From DRLZ01 sp036478815 (lineage in GTDB: Bacteria; Pseudomonadota; Gammaproteobacteria; Methylococcales; DRLZ01), in assembly GCA_036478815.1 (NCBI GenBank), contig JAZGEP010000347.1, positions 1 to 8,819 of the forward strand: a DNA stretch of 8,819 bases, read 5' to 3'. Positions 1 to 5,450 of the stretch are shown here, piece by piece. A program made the translations under genes and the position numbers. The notes below the pieces were generated by a model, which saw nothing but the letters and a program-made list of their open reading frames with translations, was not told the origin of the DNA and did not search any database. The number at the start of each line of letters is the position of its first letter. Positions within the stretch are counted from its first letter, which is position 1.

Positions 1-237
1 ATATATCTTGCTCGACAAACACACGAAAACACGCTTCTTATCATAGATGATCAGGCAGGACGGGCAGAAGCTAAATATCATAAAACAACCATCATCGGTA
101 CAGCCGCTGTTATTGCTTTGGGGGAAATTCAAGGATATATTTTCTCCGCAAAAGATATTTTATATGCCTTGCGCAAAGAAGGGTATTACATTGGGGATGC
201 AATTATTGAAACAGTTTTGAGAGATATTGGTGAGTAG
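1..237 (+). CDS. DUF3368 / PIN-like protein, C-terminal part (5' end outside window)
   Basis: The frame is open from base 1 to a TAG stop at 235-237 and gives 78 residues with no start inside the window. The segment LLIIDDQAGRAEA, followed by a hydrophobic IIGTAAVIALG stretch and an ending with LRKEGYYIGDAIIETVLRDIGE-like spacing, matches the C-terminal half of DUF3368 proteins, a VapC/PIN-like family. The paired aspartates at residues 16-17 of the fragment fit the acidic cluster of PIN nucleases. Family members usually follow a small UPF0175-type antitoxin gene, which would lie left of the window. A toxin or ribonuclease role is inferred from the family and is not shown here. The gene is intact at its 3' end and is followed by decayed DNA. 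Confidence 0.8.
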   Translation: MYLARQTHENTLLIIDDQAGRAEAKYHKTTIIGTAAVIALGEIQGYIFSAKDILYALRKEGYYIGDAIIETVLRDIGE

Positions 238-373
238 ATTAACATAACGATTCCAACCAAAAGAGCTAGATTCGATTGAAAAAATGGTTTCTTGGACTTT
301 TGATAAAATAATTGACCATTGGCCACCGGATTGAACATCGACGACCAAGTAGGCCTAAGAGTAACCTGAATAG

Positions 374-418
374 GAACTACGATGTGTCGAACTACAATGT
401 GTCGAACTACGATGTGTC
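374..418. repeat. Three tandem copies of a 15-bp repeat
   Basis: The unit GAACTACGATGTGTC occurs at 374-388, 389-403 (one substitution, GAACTACAATGTGTC) and 404-418. The copies are head-to-tail with no spacers, so this is a short tandem duplication. It sits exactly at the 3' end of the transposase remnant, whose stop codon overlaps the last unit. No promoter or gene is visible around it, and 238-373 contains nothing else I can support. Confidence 0.85.
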
Positions 419-698
419 AGATCTTGAATTTTGAATTGTTTAGTATTCGACTGACCATTGAGTTGAGATAAACTGAAATATTCACCAATTTCTTTCATTG
501 AATAACCACTACTTTTGTAGGTACTAATAATGGCTGTATTACGACCAGGAATGTTATCAGCATAATATTACAGAGACCTTGGAACGCTCCGTCGCTGAAA
601 TGCAGGTATGTCACTAAGATATCTTTGTCATTATCAATCATTCGGCTGGTTCGTTCAACAAATGCATCACCACCTAAAAAAATCTGATTTTTCAAACG
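417..698 (-). pseudogene. REP-associated tyrosine transposase (RAYT / Y1_Tnp family), decayed C-terminal fragment
   Basis: Three minus-strand frames read in succession reconstruct the tail of a RAYT transposase. Segment 1 (698-618) gives RLKNQIFLGGDAFVER and then MIDNDKDI. After a frameshift at about 618, segment 2 gives LSDIPAFQRRSVPRSL, an in-frame stop, YYADNIPGRNTAII and GYSMKEIGEYF. After a second shift near 465, segment 3 gives MVSRILNNSKFKI and a TGA stop at 417-419. These blocks are in the order of the conserved C-terminal region of RAYTs (the NQIFLG..AFVE and GYSMKEIG..F blocks). The catalytic HUH/Tyr domain is missing: sequence above about 700 becomes an unrelated inverted repeat. 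The gene is therefore 5'-truncated with at least two frameshifts and one stop, and cannot be functional. RAYTs are linked to the spread of REP palindromes, and REP-like sequences with GTAG feet occur at 5346-5417. Confidence 0.8.
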
Positions 699-708
699 AG
701 AACAGTAC

Positions 709-760
709 CATGTCTTGCAATCCAATATCTAATTCTGAAATTGCATGATTGCAAGACATG
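709..760. repeat. Perfect 14-bp inverted repeat with 24-nt loop
   Basis: CATGTCTTGCAATC at 709-722 is exactly repeated in inverse at 747-760. It lies where homology to the RAYT C-terminus begins, so it may mark the breakpoint that removed the transposase 5' part. The arms resemble none of the other palindromes in the window. There is no T-tract, so it is not an obvious intrinsic terminator. Confidence 0.75.
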
Positions 761-770
761 ACACCCTTTC

Positions 771-841
771 TTCCTACGCCTTGAAGAGGAACAAAAATCC
801 TACATCAAACTTTCGCATCGTATTAAATCCTCGCTCCTTAT
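771..841 (-). repeat. Half copy of palindromic element family A
   Basis: Read on the minus strand from 841, the sequence runs AAGGAGCGAGGATTTAATA, then a CGAAAGTTTGATG-type block, then TAGGATTTTTGTT (core at 790-803), CTCTTCAAGGCGTAG. This matches the first half of the copy at 8681-8819 block by block. Homology stops at about 771, so only one arm survives. It lies 35 bp downstream of the RTX-like gene stop. The small dyad at 848-870 (7 of 8 pairs) separates the two. Confidence 0.75.
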
Positions 842-876
842 CAATTTATTACTACGATCAATGTAGTTATGACGGA

Positions 877-1770
877 TTAAAATATCATCCCTTCAAGACG
901 TTTTCTTAAGCGTAAGCTTCTAATATAAGGTCGTAATTCACGCACACTCACACCATTTGCAATCACTCTTGGCGGTGTGGATGTTAGATCGACGACTTCA
1001 ATTTGGCCTCCATCACGATTAGTGCACACCAGGATTTCAACACTTTTCAAATGCAAGGTGACACGAAGTCCGTTATCTGTATTTTGAACCTCAGTTTCAA
1101 ATTCATTCGCTTGTTTTCTAAGAGAAAAACGCACTAAATGATCAAGATTCAATGCATCCAATTCTGCTTTCGCTTCTGGGCTATATGAATCATCAATAAC
1201 ATCACAAAAGCCTGGAGAGTTAGAAACATCAACTAATGGCAAGTATGTTATCGGATCAATCGCAACTTCTCCGGTTAGTTGATCGTTGAGAACCTTGAAT
1301 TCTACATTGCCATCGACAACCTCACCAATTACTCCAAAGACAACTACGTCAAGGCCTGGCCCACCATTCCATAGATCTGATCCATCGCCAGGTTTCCAGA
1401 TAAAGATATCATTACCTCTGCCGCCAAATGCCCGATCACGGTTAGAAGGATTGAAATGTTCAACACCGCCAATGATGACATCATTACCTCCGCCACCCGC
1501 AAAGATATCAGTGCCTAATCCGCCAATTTGCAGGTCGTCACGCCTAGTACCGAAAATGACATCACCGAATTGCATGGTTTGATCTCGACCACCACCAGAC
1601 AATGCCGGATCCTGTGGCTGAACAAATGGATTTTGTATAGAATTATTGTCAGCACCAATTTGGGTGCGTAATTTTTTATAAAAATTTGAATTTGCTATTG
1701 ATGCACTTGATACAGCTAACGCAGATATTGCAACAACAGATACAACAGCTAGTTTAAATTTACTTTTCAT
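877..1770 (-). CDS. Secreted protein with RTX-like (GGxGxD) calcium-binding repeats
   Basis: The protein has 297 residues. It begins with a Sec signal peptide (KSKFK charged start, hydrophobic core about 8-20, likely cleavage after SIA at 24-26). Glycine/aspartate nonapeptides typical of hemolysin-type calcium-binding repeats follow: GTRRDDL (74-80), GGLGTDIF (83-90), GGGGNDVI (92-99), GGRGNDIF (116-123) and GGPGLDVVV (136-144). The C-terminal half has no recognisable domain and contains two cysteines (C189, C249) that could form a disulfide after export. An N-terminal Sec signal is unusual for RTX proteins, which normally leave by a type I C-terminal signal. No PEP-CTERM motif is visible. 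The start at 1770 is supported by the signal peptide and an AGGAGA ribosome site at 1777-1782. A sigma-54 promoter lies upstream. The likely location is the periplasm or outside the cell, with Ca2+ binding; the precise role is unknown. Confidence 0.85.
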   Translation of the reverse strand: MKSKFKLAVVSVVAISALAVSSASIANSNFYKKLRTQIGADNNSIQNPFVQPQDPALSGGGRDQTMQFGDVIFGTRRDDLQIGGLGTDIFAGGGGNDVIIGGVEHFNPSNRDRAFGGRGNDIFIWKPGDGSDLWNGGPGLDVVVFGVIGEVVDGNVEFKVLNDQLTGEVAIDPITYLPLVDVSNSPGFCDVIDDSYSPEAKAELDALNLDHLVRFSLRKQANEFETEVQNTDNGLRVTLHLKSVEILVCTNRDGGQIEVVDLTSTPPRVIANGVSVRELRPYIRSLRLRKRLEGMIF

Positions 1771-1776
1771 CGTCTT

Positions 1777-1782
1777 TCTCCT
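1777..1782 (-). promoter_or_regulatory. Strong ribosome-binding site of the RTX-like gene
   Basis: AGGAGA on the minus strand sits 6 nt before the ATG at 1768-1770 and fixes that start. Confidence 0.75.
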
Positions 1783-1817
1783 GCCTTTATAAGGTCTATT
1801 AGGTTTAATAACATCTC

Positions 1818-1835
1818 GTAGTTATTACGAACTAC
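1818..1835 (-). promoter_or_regulatory. Predicted 5'-end stem-loop of the RTX-like gene mRNA
   Basis: GTAGTT and AACTAC flank a 6-nt loop. With the sigma-54 start predicted at about 1836, this hairpin would form the extreme 5' end of a roughly 66-nt leader. A 5'-terminal hairpin can protect mRNA; that role is inferred. Confidence 0.4.
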
Positions 1836-1845
1836 AATTGTATAT

Positions 1846-1864
1846 TTGCAGGAGCTGTGCCAAA
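1846..1864 (-). promoter_or_regulatory. Sigma-54 (RpoN) -24/-12 promoter of the RTX-like gene
   Basis: The minus strand reads TTTGGCACAGCTCCTGCAA. It has the invariant GG (1861-1860), exactly ten bases, then the invariant GC (1849-1848), and it matches the TGGCAC-N5-TGC consensus at nearly every informative position. The predicted start of transcription is near 1836, leaving a leader of about 66 nt before the ATG. Sigma-54 promoters need an enhancer-binding activator; two dyads 80-160 bp upstream are candidates for its site. No competing sigma-70 promoter of similar quality is evident. Confidence 0.75.
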
Positions 1865-1946
1865 GTTTTTACAATCAACCAATAATTTCATCAACACGTT
1901 GAATTATATAAGTAAAATAATATTATATGATTTTTAACATAAAATG

Positions 1947-1993
1947 AACTCGAAGCTTTGAGTTGCGATATATCACAAGTTTCGTGATATATC
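1947..1993. promoter_or_regulatory. Two adjacent dyads, candidate activator-binding region upstream of the sigma-54 promoter
   Basis: Dyad 1 (1947-1964) is AACTCGAAGCTTTGAGTT, a near-perfect 18-bp palindrome. Dyad 2 has perfect 10-bp arms, GATATATCAC (1967-1976) and GTGATATATC (1984-1993), around a 7-nt spacer. Their centres lie about 120 and 144 bp upstream of the predicted sigma-54 transcription start, the usual distance for an enhancer site. The regulator is not known. Dyad 2 could also simply form a hairpin. Confidence 0.45.
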
Positions 1994-2061
1994 ATGATCA
2001 AATACGCTTCGCTCACTTTCGGGTGTGGAATTTATGAGGAATCGTTCTTTGTCGATAACAT

Positions 2062-2227
2062 CTAGTAGTCTTTCAATGTGATTTTGCCGGGTATAGAAAG
2101 TCGATAAATGGTCATCTGTGTTGTTGCACTCGTTTGGATTAGCCTGCTAGTCCTGCTCTCGTGCGCCTAGCAGCTAACCACTTCTCAACTCCCTATACCC
2201 GGCAATATCACATTGAAAGACTACTAG
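2062..2227. repeat. Palindromic element C: 166 bp with 35-bp terminal inverted repeats
   Basis: The left arm 2062-2096 (starting CTAGTAGTCTTTCAATGTGA) and the right arm 2193-2227 (ending TTGAAAGACTACTAG) are complementary at 34 of 35 positions. The 96-bp interior contains a second, imperfect hairpin (TTAGCCTGCTAG near 2139-2150 against CTAGCAGCTAA near 2167-2177). There is no open frame of note. The size and nested structure fit a non-autonomous miniature element or an intergenic RNA-forming repeat. Only one copy is in this window. Confidence 0.8.
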
Positions 2228-2244
2228 TCTGATGAAACTTCGAA

Positions 2245-2393
2245 TCTGGAAATAAATAAGTCGTTTTTTACATCCTGGATTTAGATTGGATTTTGTTGAT
2301 CTGTATTGAGTAAAACTGCAGGCGTTGTGTGCTACGCTGAGGATTTTGCGATTGAAGATGAGATGTAAAAAAGGTGACTTATTTATTTCCAGA
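2245..2393. repeat. Palindromic element D: 149 bp with about 30-bp terminal inverted repeats
   Basis: TCTGGAAATAAATAAGTC at 2245-2262 is exactly inverted at 2376-2393, and the arms continue inward after a 2-nt gap as TTTTTTACATC against GATGTAAAAAA. The interior (2275-2361) is not complementary overall and has no coding frame I can support. It starts 17 bp after element C and is unrelated to it in sequence. Confidence 0.8.
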
Positions 2394-2399
2394 CTCTTG

Positions 2400-2445
2400 G
2401 GAGTGAGGATTTAATAAGTTGCCGAAGTTATTAAATTCTCACTCC
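2400..2445. repeat. Minimal copy of palindromic element family A (termini only)
   Basis: GGAGTGAGGATTTAATAA (2400-2417) and its inverse (2428-2445, one mismatch) flank a 10-nt loop. The sequence is the terminal repeat of family A (GGAGCGAGGATTTAATA in other copies) with the internal 100-plus bases missing. It lies between element D and the methyltransferase stop, where a transcript-end hairpin would be useful, but there is no clear T-tract. The perfect 12-bp palindrome TTGATTAATCAA follows at 2461-2472. Confidence 0.75.
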
Positions 2446-2503
2446 TTAACAGGCGCCCTATTGATTAATCAAACCCATTATTCATGAGTAAACCTGAATA
2501 TTT

Positions 2504-3352
2504 TCAGCGTGATGGTTTTGATTTGTCGATAGCACCAGCTACCAGAGCACGCCCTGCCAAGTATCTGCCTAAATAGCCAAAGACTGTTAAGATTGCCCTG
2601 TCAGCTTTGTTGAGAATATCGTATTTTTCTGGAATGACTCTGTTGACGATAAAGTAAAAATACTTGCGCATCACTATTCGATCTAATGCTTGGTTGATCG
2701 TATCACAGTCGTTTTCGGTTAATTTGCGCTCGTCTTCTGTGATATATGGGTTTCGATTGTCGTAAACAAAGCTCTCCATCATTGGATATAACTTTTTTTC
2801 TACCAGGGTTGAGTGTCGAATTTTATCTGTAAACGAATGGGAGTAAACTTCATCGTAAATGAATAATGCGCCGTTTTTTGATACACGCACTATCTCTTGC
2901 ATGGTTTCTGGAATATCGACATGATGCAAAATATCTCGTGCCAGGACTAAATCAAAAAAGTCCGAGTCATAGGTCAATTTCTCAGCGGGCATTTGTGCAA
3001 AATTGATTGAGAGCTTTTCTCTTTCTGCAACTTGTTTGGCGATGCCTAAAGACTCGGGGCTTAAGTCAAAAGCGTAAACGTCTGCGCCCATTTTAGCCAA
3101 GCGTAATGCATCATCGCCAAACCCACAACCAACAATCATTACTTTTTTCTGGTTAACATTTTGATGCTGGAGAAACCAGAACATTTCCCAATATGCATTC
3201 CACCATCGTCTGGTTTGCGGAGTCTGCTGAGTCACTTCGAATGGAAATTCATCTTCGAGCATAAACTGGTAATTTTTGGCATGTTCCCGATGGTAATCAA
3301 GTTCTCGCTGTTGGCGTTCGGTCAGCGTCTCAGTTTGAGAGGTCGTGTTCAT
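2504..3352 (-). CDS. Class I SAM-dependent methyltransferase (Methyltransf_11 type)
   Basis: The protein has 282 residues. Motif I VGCGFGD is at 74-80, preceded by the hydrophobic strand VMI. The acidic ribose-binding residue D96 lies in VYAFDLSPES. FDLVLARDILHHV (133-145) is the post-motif region typical of Methyltransf_11/UbiE-like enzymes, and LFIYDEVYS follows (163-171). An extra C-terminal part (about 185-282) contains a YFYFIVNRVIPEKY block and an amphipathic end (LGRYLAGRALVAGAI), which may contact membrane or partner. The substrate cannot be deduced: small molecule, lipid and glycan are all possible. The start ATG at 3350-3352 has only a weak GAGATAA-like site, but the N-terminus is charged and family-like. 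Palindromic elements flank the gene on both sides, so it is probably transcribed alone. Confidence 0.85.
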   Translation of the reverse strand: MNTTSQTETLTERQQRELDYHREHAKNYQFMLEDEFPFEVTQQTPQTRRWWNAYWEMFWFLQHQNVNQKKVMIVGCGFGDDALRLAKMGADVYAFDLSPESLGIAKQVAEREKLSINFAQMPAEKLTYDSDFFDLVLARDILHHVDIPETMQEIVRVSKNGALFIYDEVYSHSFTDKIRHSTLVEKKLYPMMESFVYDNRNPYITEDERKLTENDCDTINQALDRIVMRKYFYFIVNRVIPEKYDILNKADRAILTVFGYLGRYLAGRALVAGAIDKSKPSR

Positions 3353-3491
3353 TGTGTTATCTCAATATCTCATATGTGTGTTGACTCTTCGCAGATGGTA
3401 ATCGCATCATTGCAGAGGAGGTGGTATTAGCTGTAAGGCAGGTGCTGTATAGTGCGACTATTACAGAACAACAGTATGCTGCAACGTGTTA

Positions 3492-3652
3492 AGGAACGTG
3501 CATGGAATAACTTGAACATTGTGGCTGGTCTTTTTGCTCCTGACAAAACGATCTCAATCGTTGCGTAGAACAACGATGCGCCTCTTGAGATCATTTCGTC
3601 AGAAACAAAAATCCTGCGCCATCATTGTTCAAGTTATTCCATGCACGTTCCT
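3492..3652. repeat. Palindromic element B: 161 bp with perfect 27-bp terminal inverted repeats
   Basis: The left arm 3492-3518 (AGGAACGTGCATGGAATAAC...) is exactly inverted at 3626-3652. Inside, a second imperfect stem pairs TGACAAAACGATCTCA (about 3541-3556) with its counterpart near 3585-3602, and the apex has its own hairpin ATCGTTG/CAACGAT. The right half carries AACAAAAATCCTGC (3604-3617), the inverse of the GCAGGATTTTTGTT core found in family A, although the ends differ. Stop codons reading inward occur at both boundaries: TAA at 3490-3492 (plus) and TAG at 3653-3651 (minus), the latter ending the AP2-like gene. The element could act as a bidirectional transcript-end structure. Confidence 0.85.
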
Positions 3653-4187
3653 AAGTCGTTGTTGTGCTATAGAATATTTGTTCACCATACAGCCTTTCTT
3701 TTCTCCAAAACTTATATCTATCTGGAGAAAAACGTTCTTCTATCCCTTCGTCTTTAAACATTTCATACTCTTTTCGAAACAATACTGCCGTTCGAAACGC
3801 ATGGAGCTCTTCGTCTGTACTGACTTCTCCTGCCCTCCCAACATGAAAAGTTTTTGTATGACCATTTCCATTTTTTCGCCAATGACAACTATAAACCAAA
3901 TAATGGATATCTCTTCTTTTATCATATTGAACTGACCTTGAGACACCGAGAACGCCTGTCGATTTTTTATTTGATGGTAGTGTTGTTTGTTGACGATATT
4001 TGTTTTTTTCCCGAAATAAAACCAACAATTGATCGCGCCAACTGATTGCACTATCTAATGATTTACGCTTACCACCCCATATTTGATGAGCAAAATAGCG
4101 ACTGTATTCTTTTTTGTTTCTTACGATTCTGACTTGAAAACCCTTGTTATCAGGTTCTGTGATTTGTTTGTGTTTTGTTGCTGCCAT
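3651..4187 (-). CDS. AP2/ERF-like DNA-binding protein (bacterial)
   Basis: The protein has 178 residues and is basic. Two AP2-like units can be proposed. The first is about 16-58 (GFQVRIVRNKKEYSRYF, then GGKRKSLDSAISWRDQ). The second is about 77-142 (TGVLGVSRSV, then YLVYSCHWRKNGNG, KTFHVGR, HAFRTAVLFRKEYE). The pattern of a three-strand sheet with Arg/Trp contacts, then an alanine-rich helix, is that of AP2 domains, which in bacteria occur in mobile-element proteins and small putative regulators. The assignment rests on pattern recognition and is moderate. The C-terminus ends in STTTT and stops exactly at the edge of palindromic element B, so the native end may have been altered by insertion. 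The start at 4187 has a weak purine-rich site (AAGAAGA). A near-perfect dyad lies about 90 bp upstream at 4269-4288. Confidence 0.65.
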   Translation of the reverse strand: MAATKHKQITEPDNKGFQVRIVRNKKEYSRYFAHQIWGGKRKSLDSAISWRDQLLVLFREKNKYRQQTTLPSNKKSTGVLGVSRSVQYDKRRDIHYLVYSCHWRKNGNGHTKTFHVGRAGEVSTDEELHAFRTAVLFRKEYEMFKDEGIEERFSPDRYKFWRKERLYGEQIFYSTTTT

Positions 4188-4268
4188 TTTTTTAAATCTG
4201 TCTTCTTGTTATTTTAGACTGACTACCACGGTATCCATGAGAATTCATACAAGGACACTTCTGCGCCC

Positions 4269-4288
4269 TGTGACGCTGGAGCGACACA
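4269..4288. promoter_or_regulatory. Dyad upstream of the AP2-like gene, possible operator
   Basis: TGTGACGCT (4269-4277) and AGCGACACA (4280-4288) form an 8-of-9-bp dyad around GG, roughly 80-100 bp before the AP2-like start. It might bind a dimeric regulator, possibly the gene's own product. No -35/-10 pair stands out nearby. Confidence 0.3.
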
Positions 4289-4315
4289 TAAGTGCCTGAT
4301 CATGATTCATTTAAC

Positions 4316-4451
4316 ATTATTGTTTGTCTTTTTTCTCATCTTTGGCGTTGTAAAAATAGCTGCATAGCTGACTACGCAACTATTTTTACAACGCCAAAGA
4401 CGGACAAAAAGACAAGTCAAGATTCGGAAGTGATTAAATTCTCGCTCCTAA
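4316..4451. repeat. Near-complete copy of palindromic element family A
   Basis: The central stem pairs 4339-4367 with 4372-4400 (29 bp, two mismatches) around a 4-nt loop CTGA, an extremely stable hairpin. The right side continues as CGGACAAAAAGACAAGTCAA (4401-4420), then GATTCGGAAGTGATTAAATT and CTCGCTCCTAA (4441-4451), the family terminus. The same CGGACAAAAAGACAAGTCAA string occurs at 8794-8813 in the xrtA copy. The left terminus is diverged and its exact boundary is uncertain. The element ends 3 bp from the mosC-like stop codon and probably serves, by position, as a transcript end for that gene. Confidence 0.85.
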
Positions 4452-4454
4452 ATG

Positions 4455-5267
4455 TTAACCAGCAATACTAATTTGATCATTGCAATTGATTGTTCCTGCT
4501 TGAATCACATCGGCATACACTCCGACATGCGCATTATTATGCTGAGCTGCAGTTCTTAGAATTTTTGTATCGTTTGGTAAGTCACCTTGTGGCAATGTGG
4601 TCATCACACAGCGTGGACATGGATCAGTGACTTTGAGCAAGACATCACCAATCGCTAATGTTTTTCCTATCCAGTCATTTTCTACAAAACCAGTTTGCGT
4701 TGTGTTAACCAGTACATTTGGTCGAAATCGGCGTACTTCGAATTGGCCTTGAGGATAGAGTCGCTGCAATTCATTGAGTGTAGATTCTGTCAATAAATGC
4801 ACAATGGCCAGATCGAAAAATGTCCCAACCGGCATGTCTTCATCAGTCACAATATCCCGGTTATCAAGTTCTTCAATATCAGGCCAGTATTCTTCAAGCT
4901 GCGGCTTGTTGGGAACCTGTGATATCAATTGCACATCACGCCCCAATGCTTTTGACAAGACAGTGTTGACATTGCTGTCGTCACTCTTCACTGTGGTGCT
5001 ATCCGGCAATGTGATTTCAATGACAGCATTACCATGATCTGAACCCGGTGACTGCAGACAACGCGATTGAAAAGAAAACATATTCGGCCATCTTTTCGGG
5101 TTTTTTGCACTGACTACTTTTCCGGTTTCGGTATCGATTAATGCAAAACTTCGATCTGCAAGCAATCCTTTCTCAGTGAAGGCAGATGATTGTAAACTCT
5201 CTCCCATCATTGATTTAACCGGATATCGCCATAATGAATTCACTGTTCCTATGTTATTTGATGCCAT
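4455..5267 (-). CDS. MOSC-domain protein (YcbX/mARC-like)
   Basis: The protein has 270 residues. The N-terminal MOSC_N beta-barrel domain starts with LWRYPVKSMMGESL (12-25) and continues with GLLADRSFALID (34-45). The MOSC domain has FRPNVLVNT (181-189), WIGKTLAIGDVLLKV (199-213), DPCPRC (215-220) and GVYADVIQAGTI (249-260). C220 is the likely molybdenum-cofactor-ligating cysteine of MOSC/mARC proteins. Such proteins bind sulfurated or related Moco and take part in reducing N-hydroxylated compounds, as YcbX does. No ferredoxin-like domain is fused at the C-terminus, so this is the short form, and a separate electron donor would be needed. The start is supported by AAGGAT at 5276-5281. An uncoupled TTGACA (5315-5310) upstream lacks a good -10. 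Repeats separate it from rarA, so joint transcription is uncertain. Confidence 0.88.
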   Translation of the reverse strand: MASNNIGTVNSLWRYPVKSMMGESLQSSAFTEKGLLADRSFALIDTETGKVVSAKNPKRWPNMFSFQSRCLQSPGSDHGNAVIEITLPDSTTVKSDDSNVNTVLSKALGRDVQLISQVPNKPQLEEYWPDIEELDNRDIVTDEDMPVGTFFDLAIVHLLTESTLNELQRLYPQGQFEVRRFRPNVLVNTTQTGFVENDWIGKTLAIGDVLLKVTDPCPRCVMTTLPQGDLPNDTKILRTAAQHNNAHVGVYADVIQAGTINCNDQISIAG

Positions 5268-5345
5268 TGTTATAATCCTTTTTAAATGCTGGTTTTGGTA
5301 ATTCTACTTTGTCAAATTAGAACGCGGTTTACACAATTGATTTCT

Positions 5346-5417
5346 GTAGGGTGCGTTGTACGCACCAATTGGCGGTTGATTGCCCATTTGTTATGGCAAT
5401 GGTGCATACAACGCTAC
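5346..5417. repeat. REP/BIME-like pair with GTAG foot
   Basis: The plus strand has GTAG (5346-5349) followed directly by the perfect hairpin GGTGCGT-tgt-ACGCACC (5350-5366). In inverse orientation at 5417-5401 the minus strand reads GTAGCGTTGTATGCACC, a degenerate second copy. The GTAGGGTGCGTT type is a widespread bacterial repeat, and the GTAG foot plus hairpin is the signature of sequences recognised by RAYT transposases. A decayed RAYT lies at 417-698, but no intact one is present, so spread would need an enzyme elsewhere. Confidence 0.75.
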
Positions 5418-5450
5418 ATTAATGATCTGGCAAAGCAGTATTAATCGTAA

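Noticed and set aside
160..348. 62-codon minus-strand open frame
   Set aside because: It overlaps the end of the DUF3368 gene in antisense, has no ribosome site and no recognisable motif.
374..418. Possible CRISPR array
   Set aside because: The three 15-bp units are directly adjacent with no spacers, and no cas genes are present.
1286..1582. Proline/serine-rich plus-strand open frame
   Set aside because: It is the antisense of the glycine/aspartate-rich RTX repeats, which explains its composition.
1740..1770. Idea that the RTX-like protein is a PEP-CTERM substrate of XrtA
   Set aside because: The C-terminus ends RSLRLRKRLEGMIF with no Pro-Glu-Pro motif and no transmembrane helix before a basic tail.
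3519..3935. 138-codon plus-strand open frame
   Set aside because: It runs across palindromic element B and antisense to the AP2-like gene, and has no ribosome site.
4339..4400. Simple rho-independent terminator interpretation of the 29-bp stem
   Set aside because: The stem is far longer than usual, lacks a following T-tract on the minus strand, and its sequence recurs at 8681-8819; it is better described as a repeat element that may also stop transcription.
5310..5315. TTGACA as -35 box for the MOSC-domain gene
   Set aside because: No -10-like hexamer lies 16-18 bp downstream on the minus strand; at the expected place the sequence is CCAGCA.
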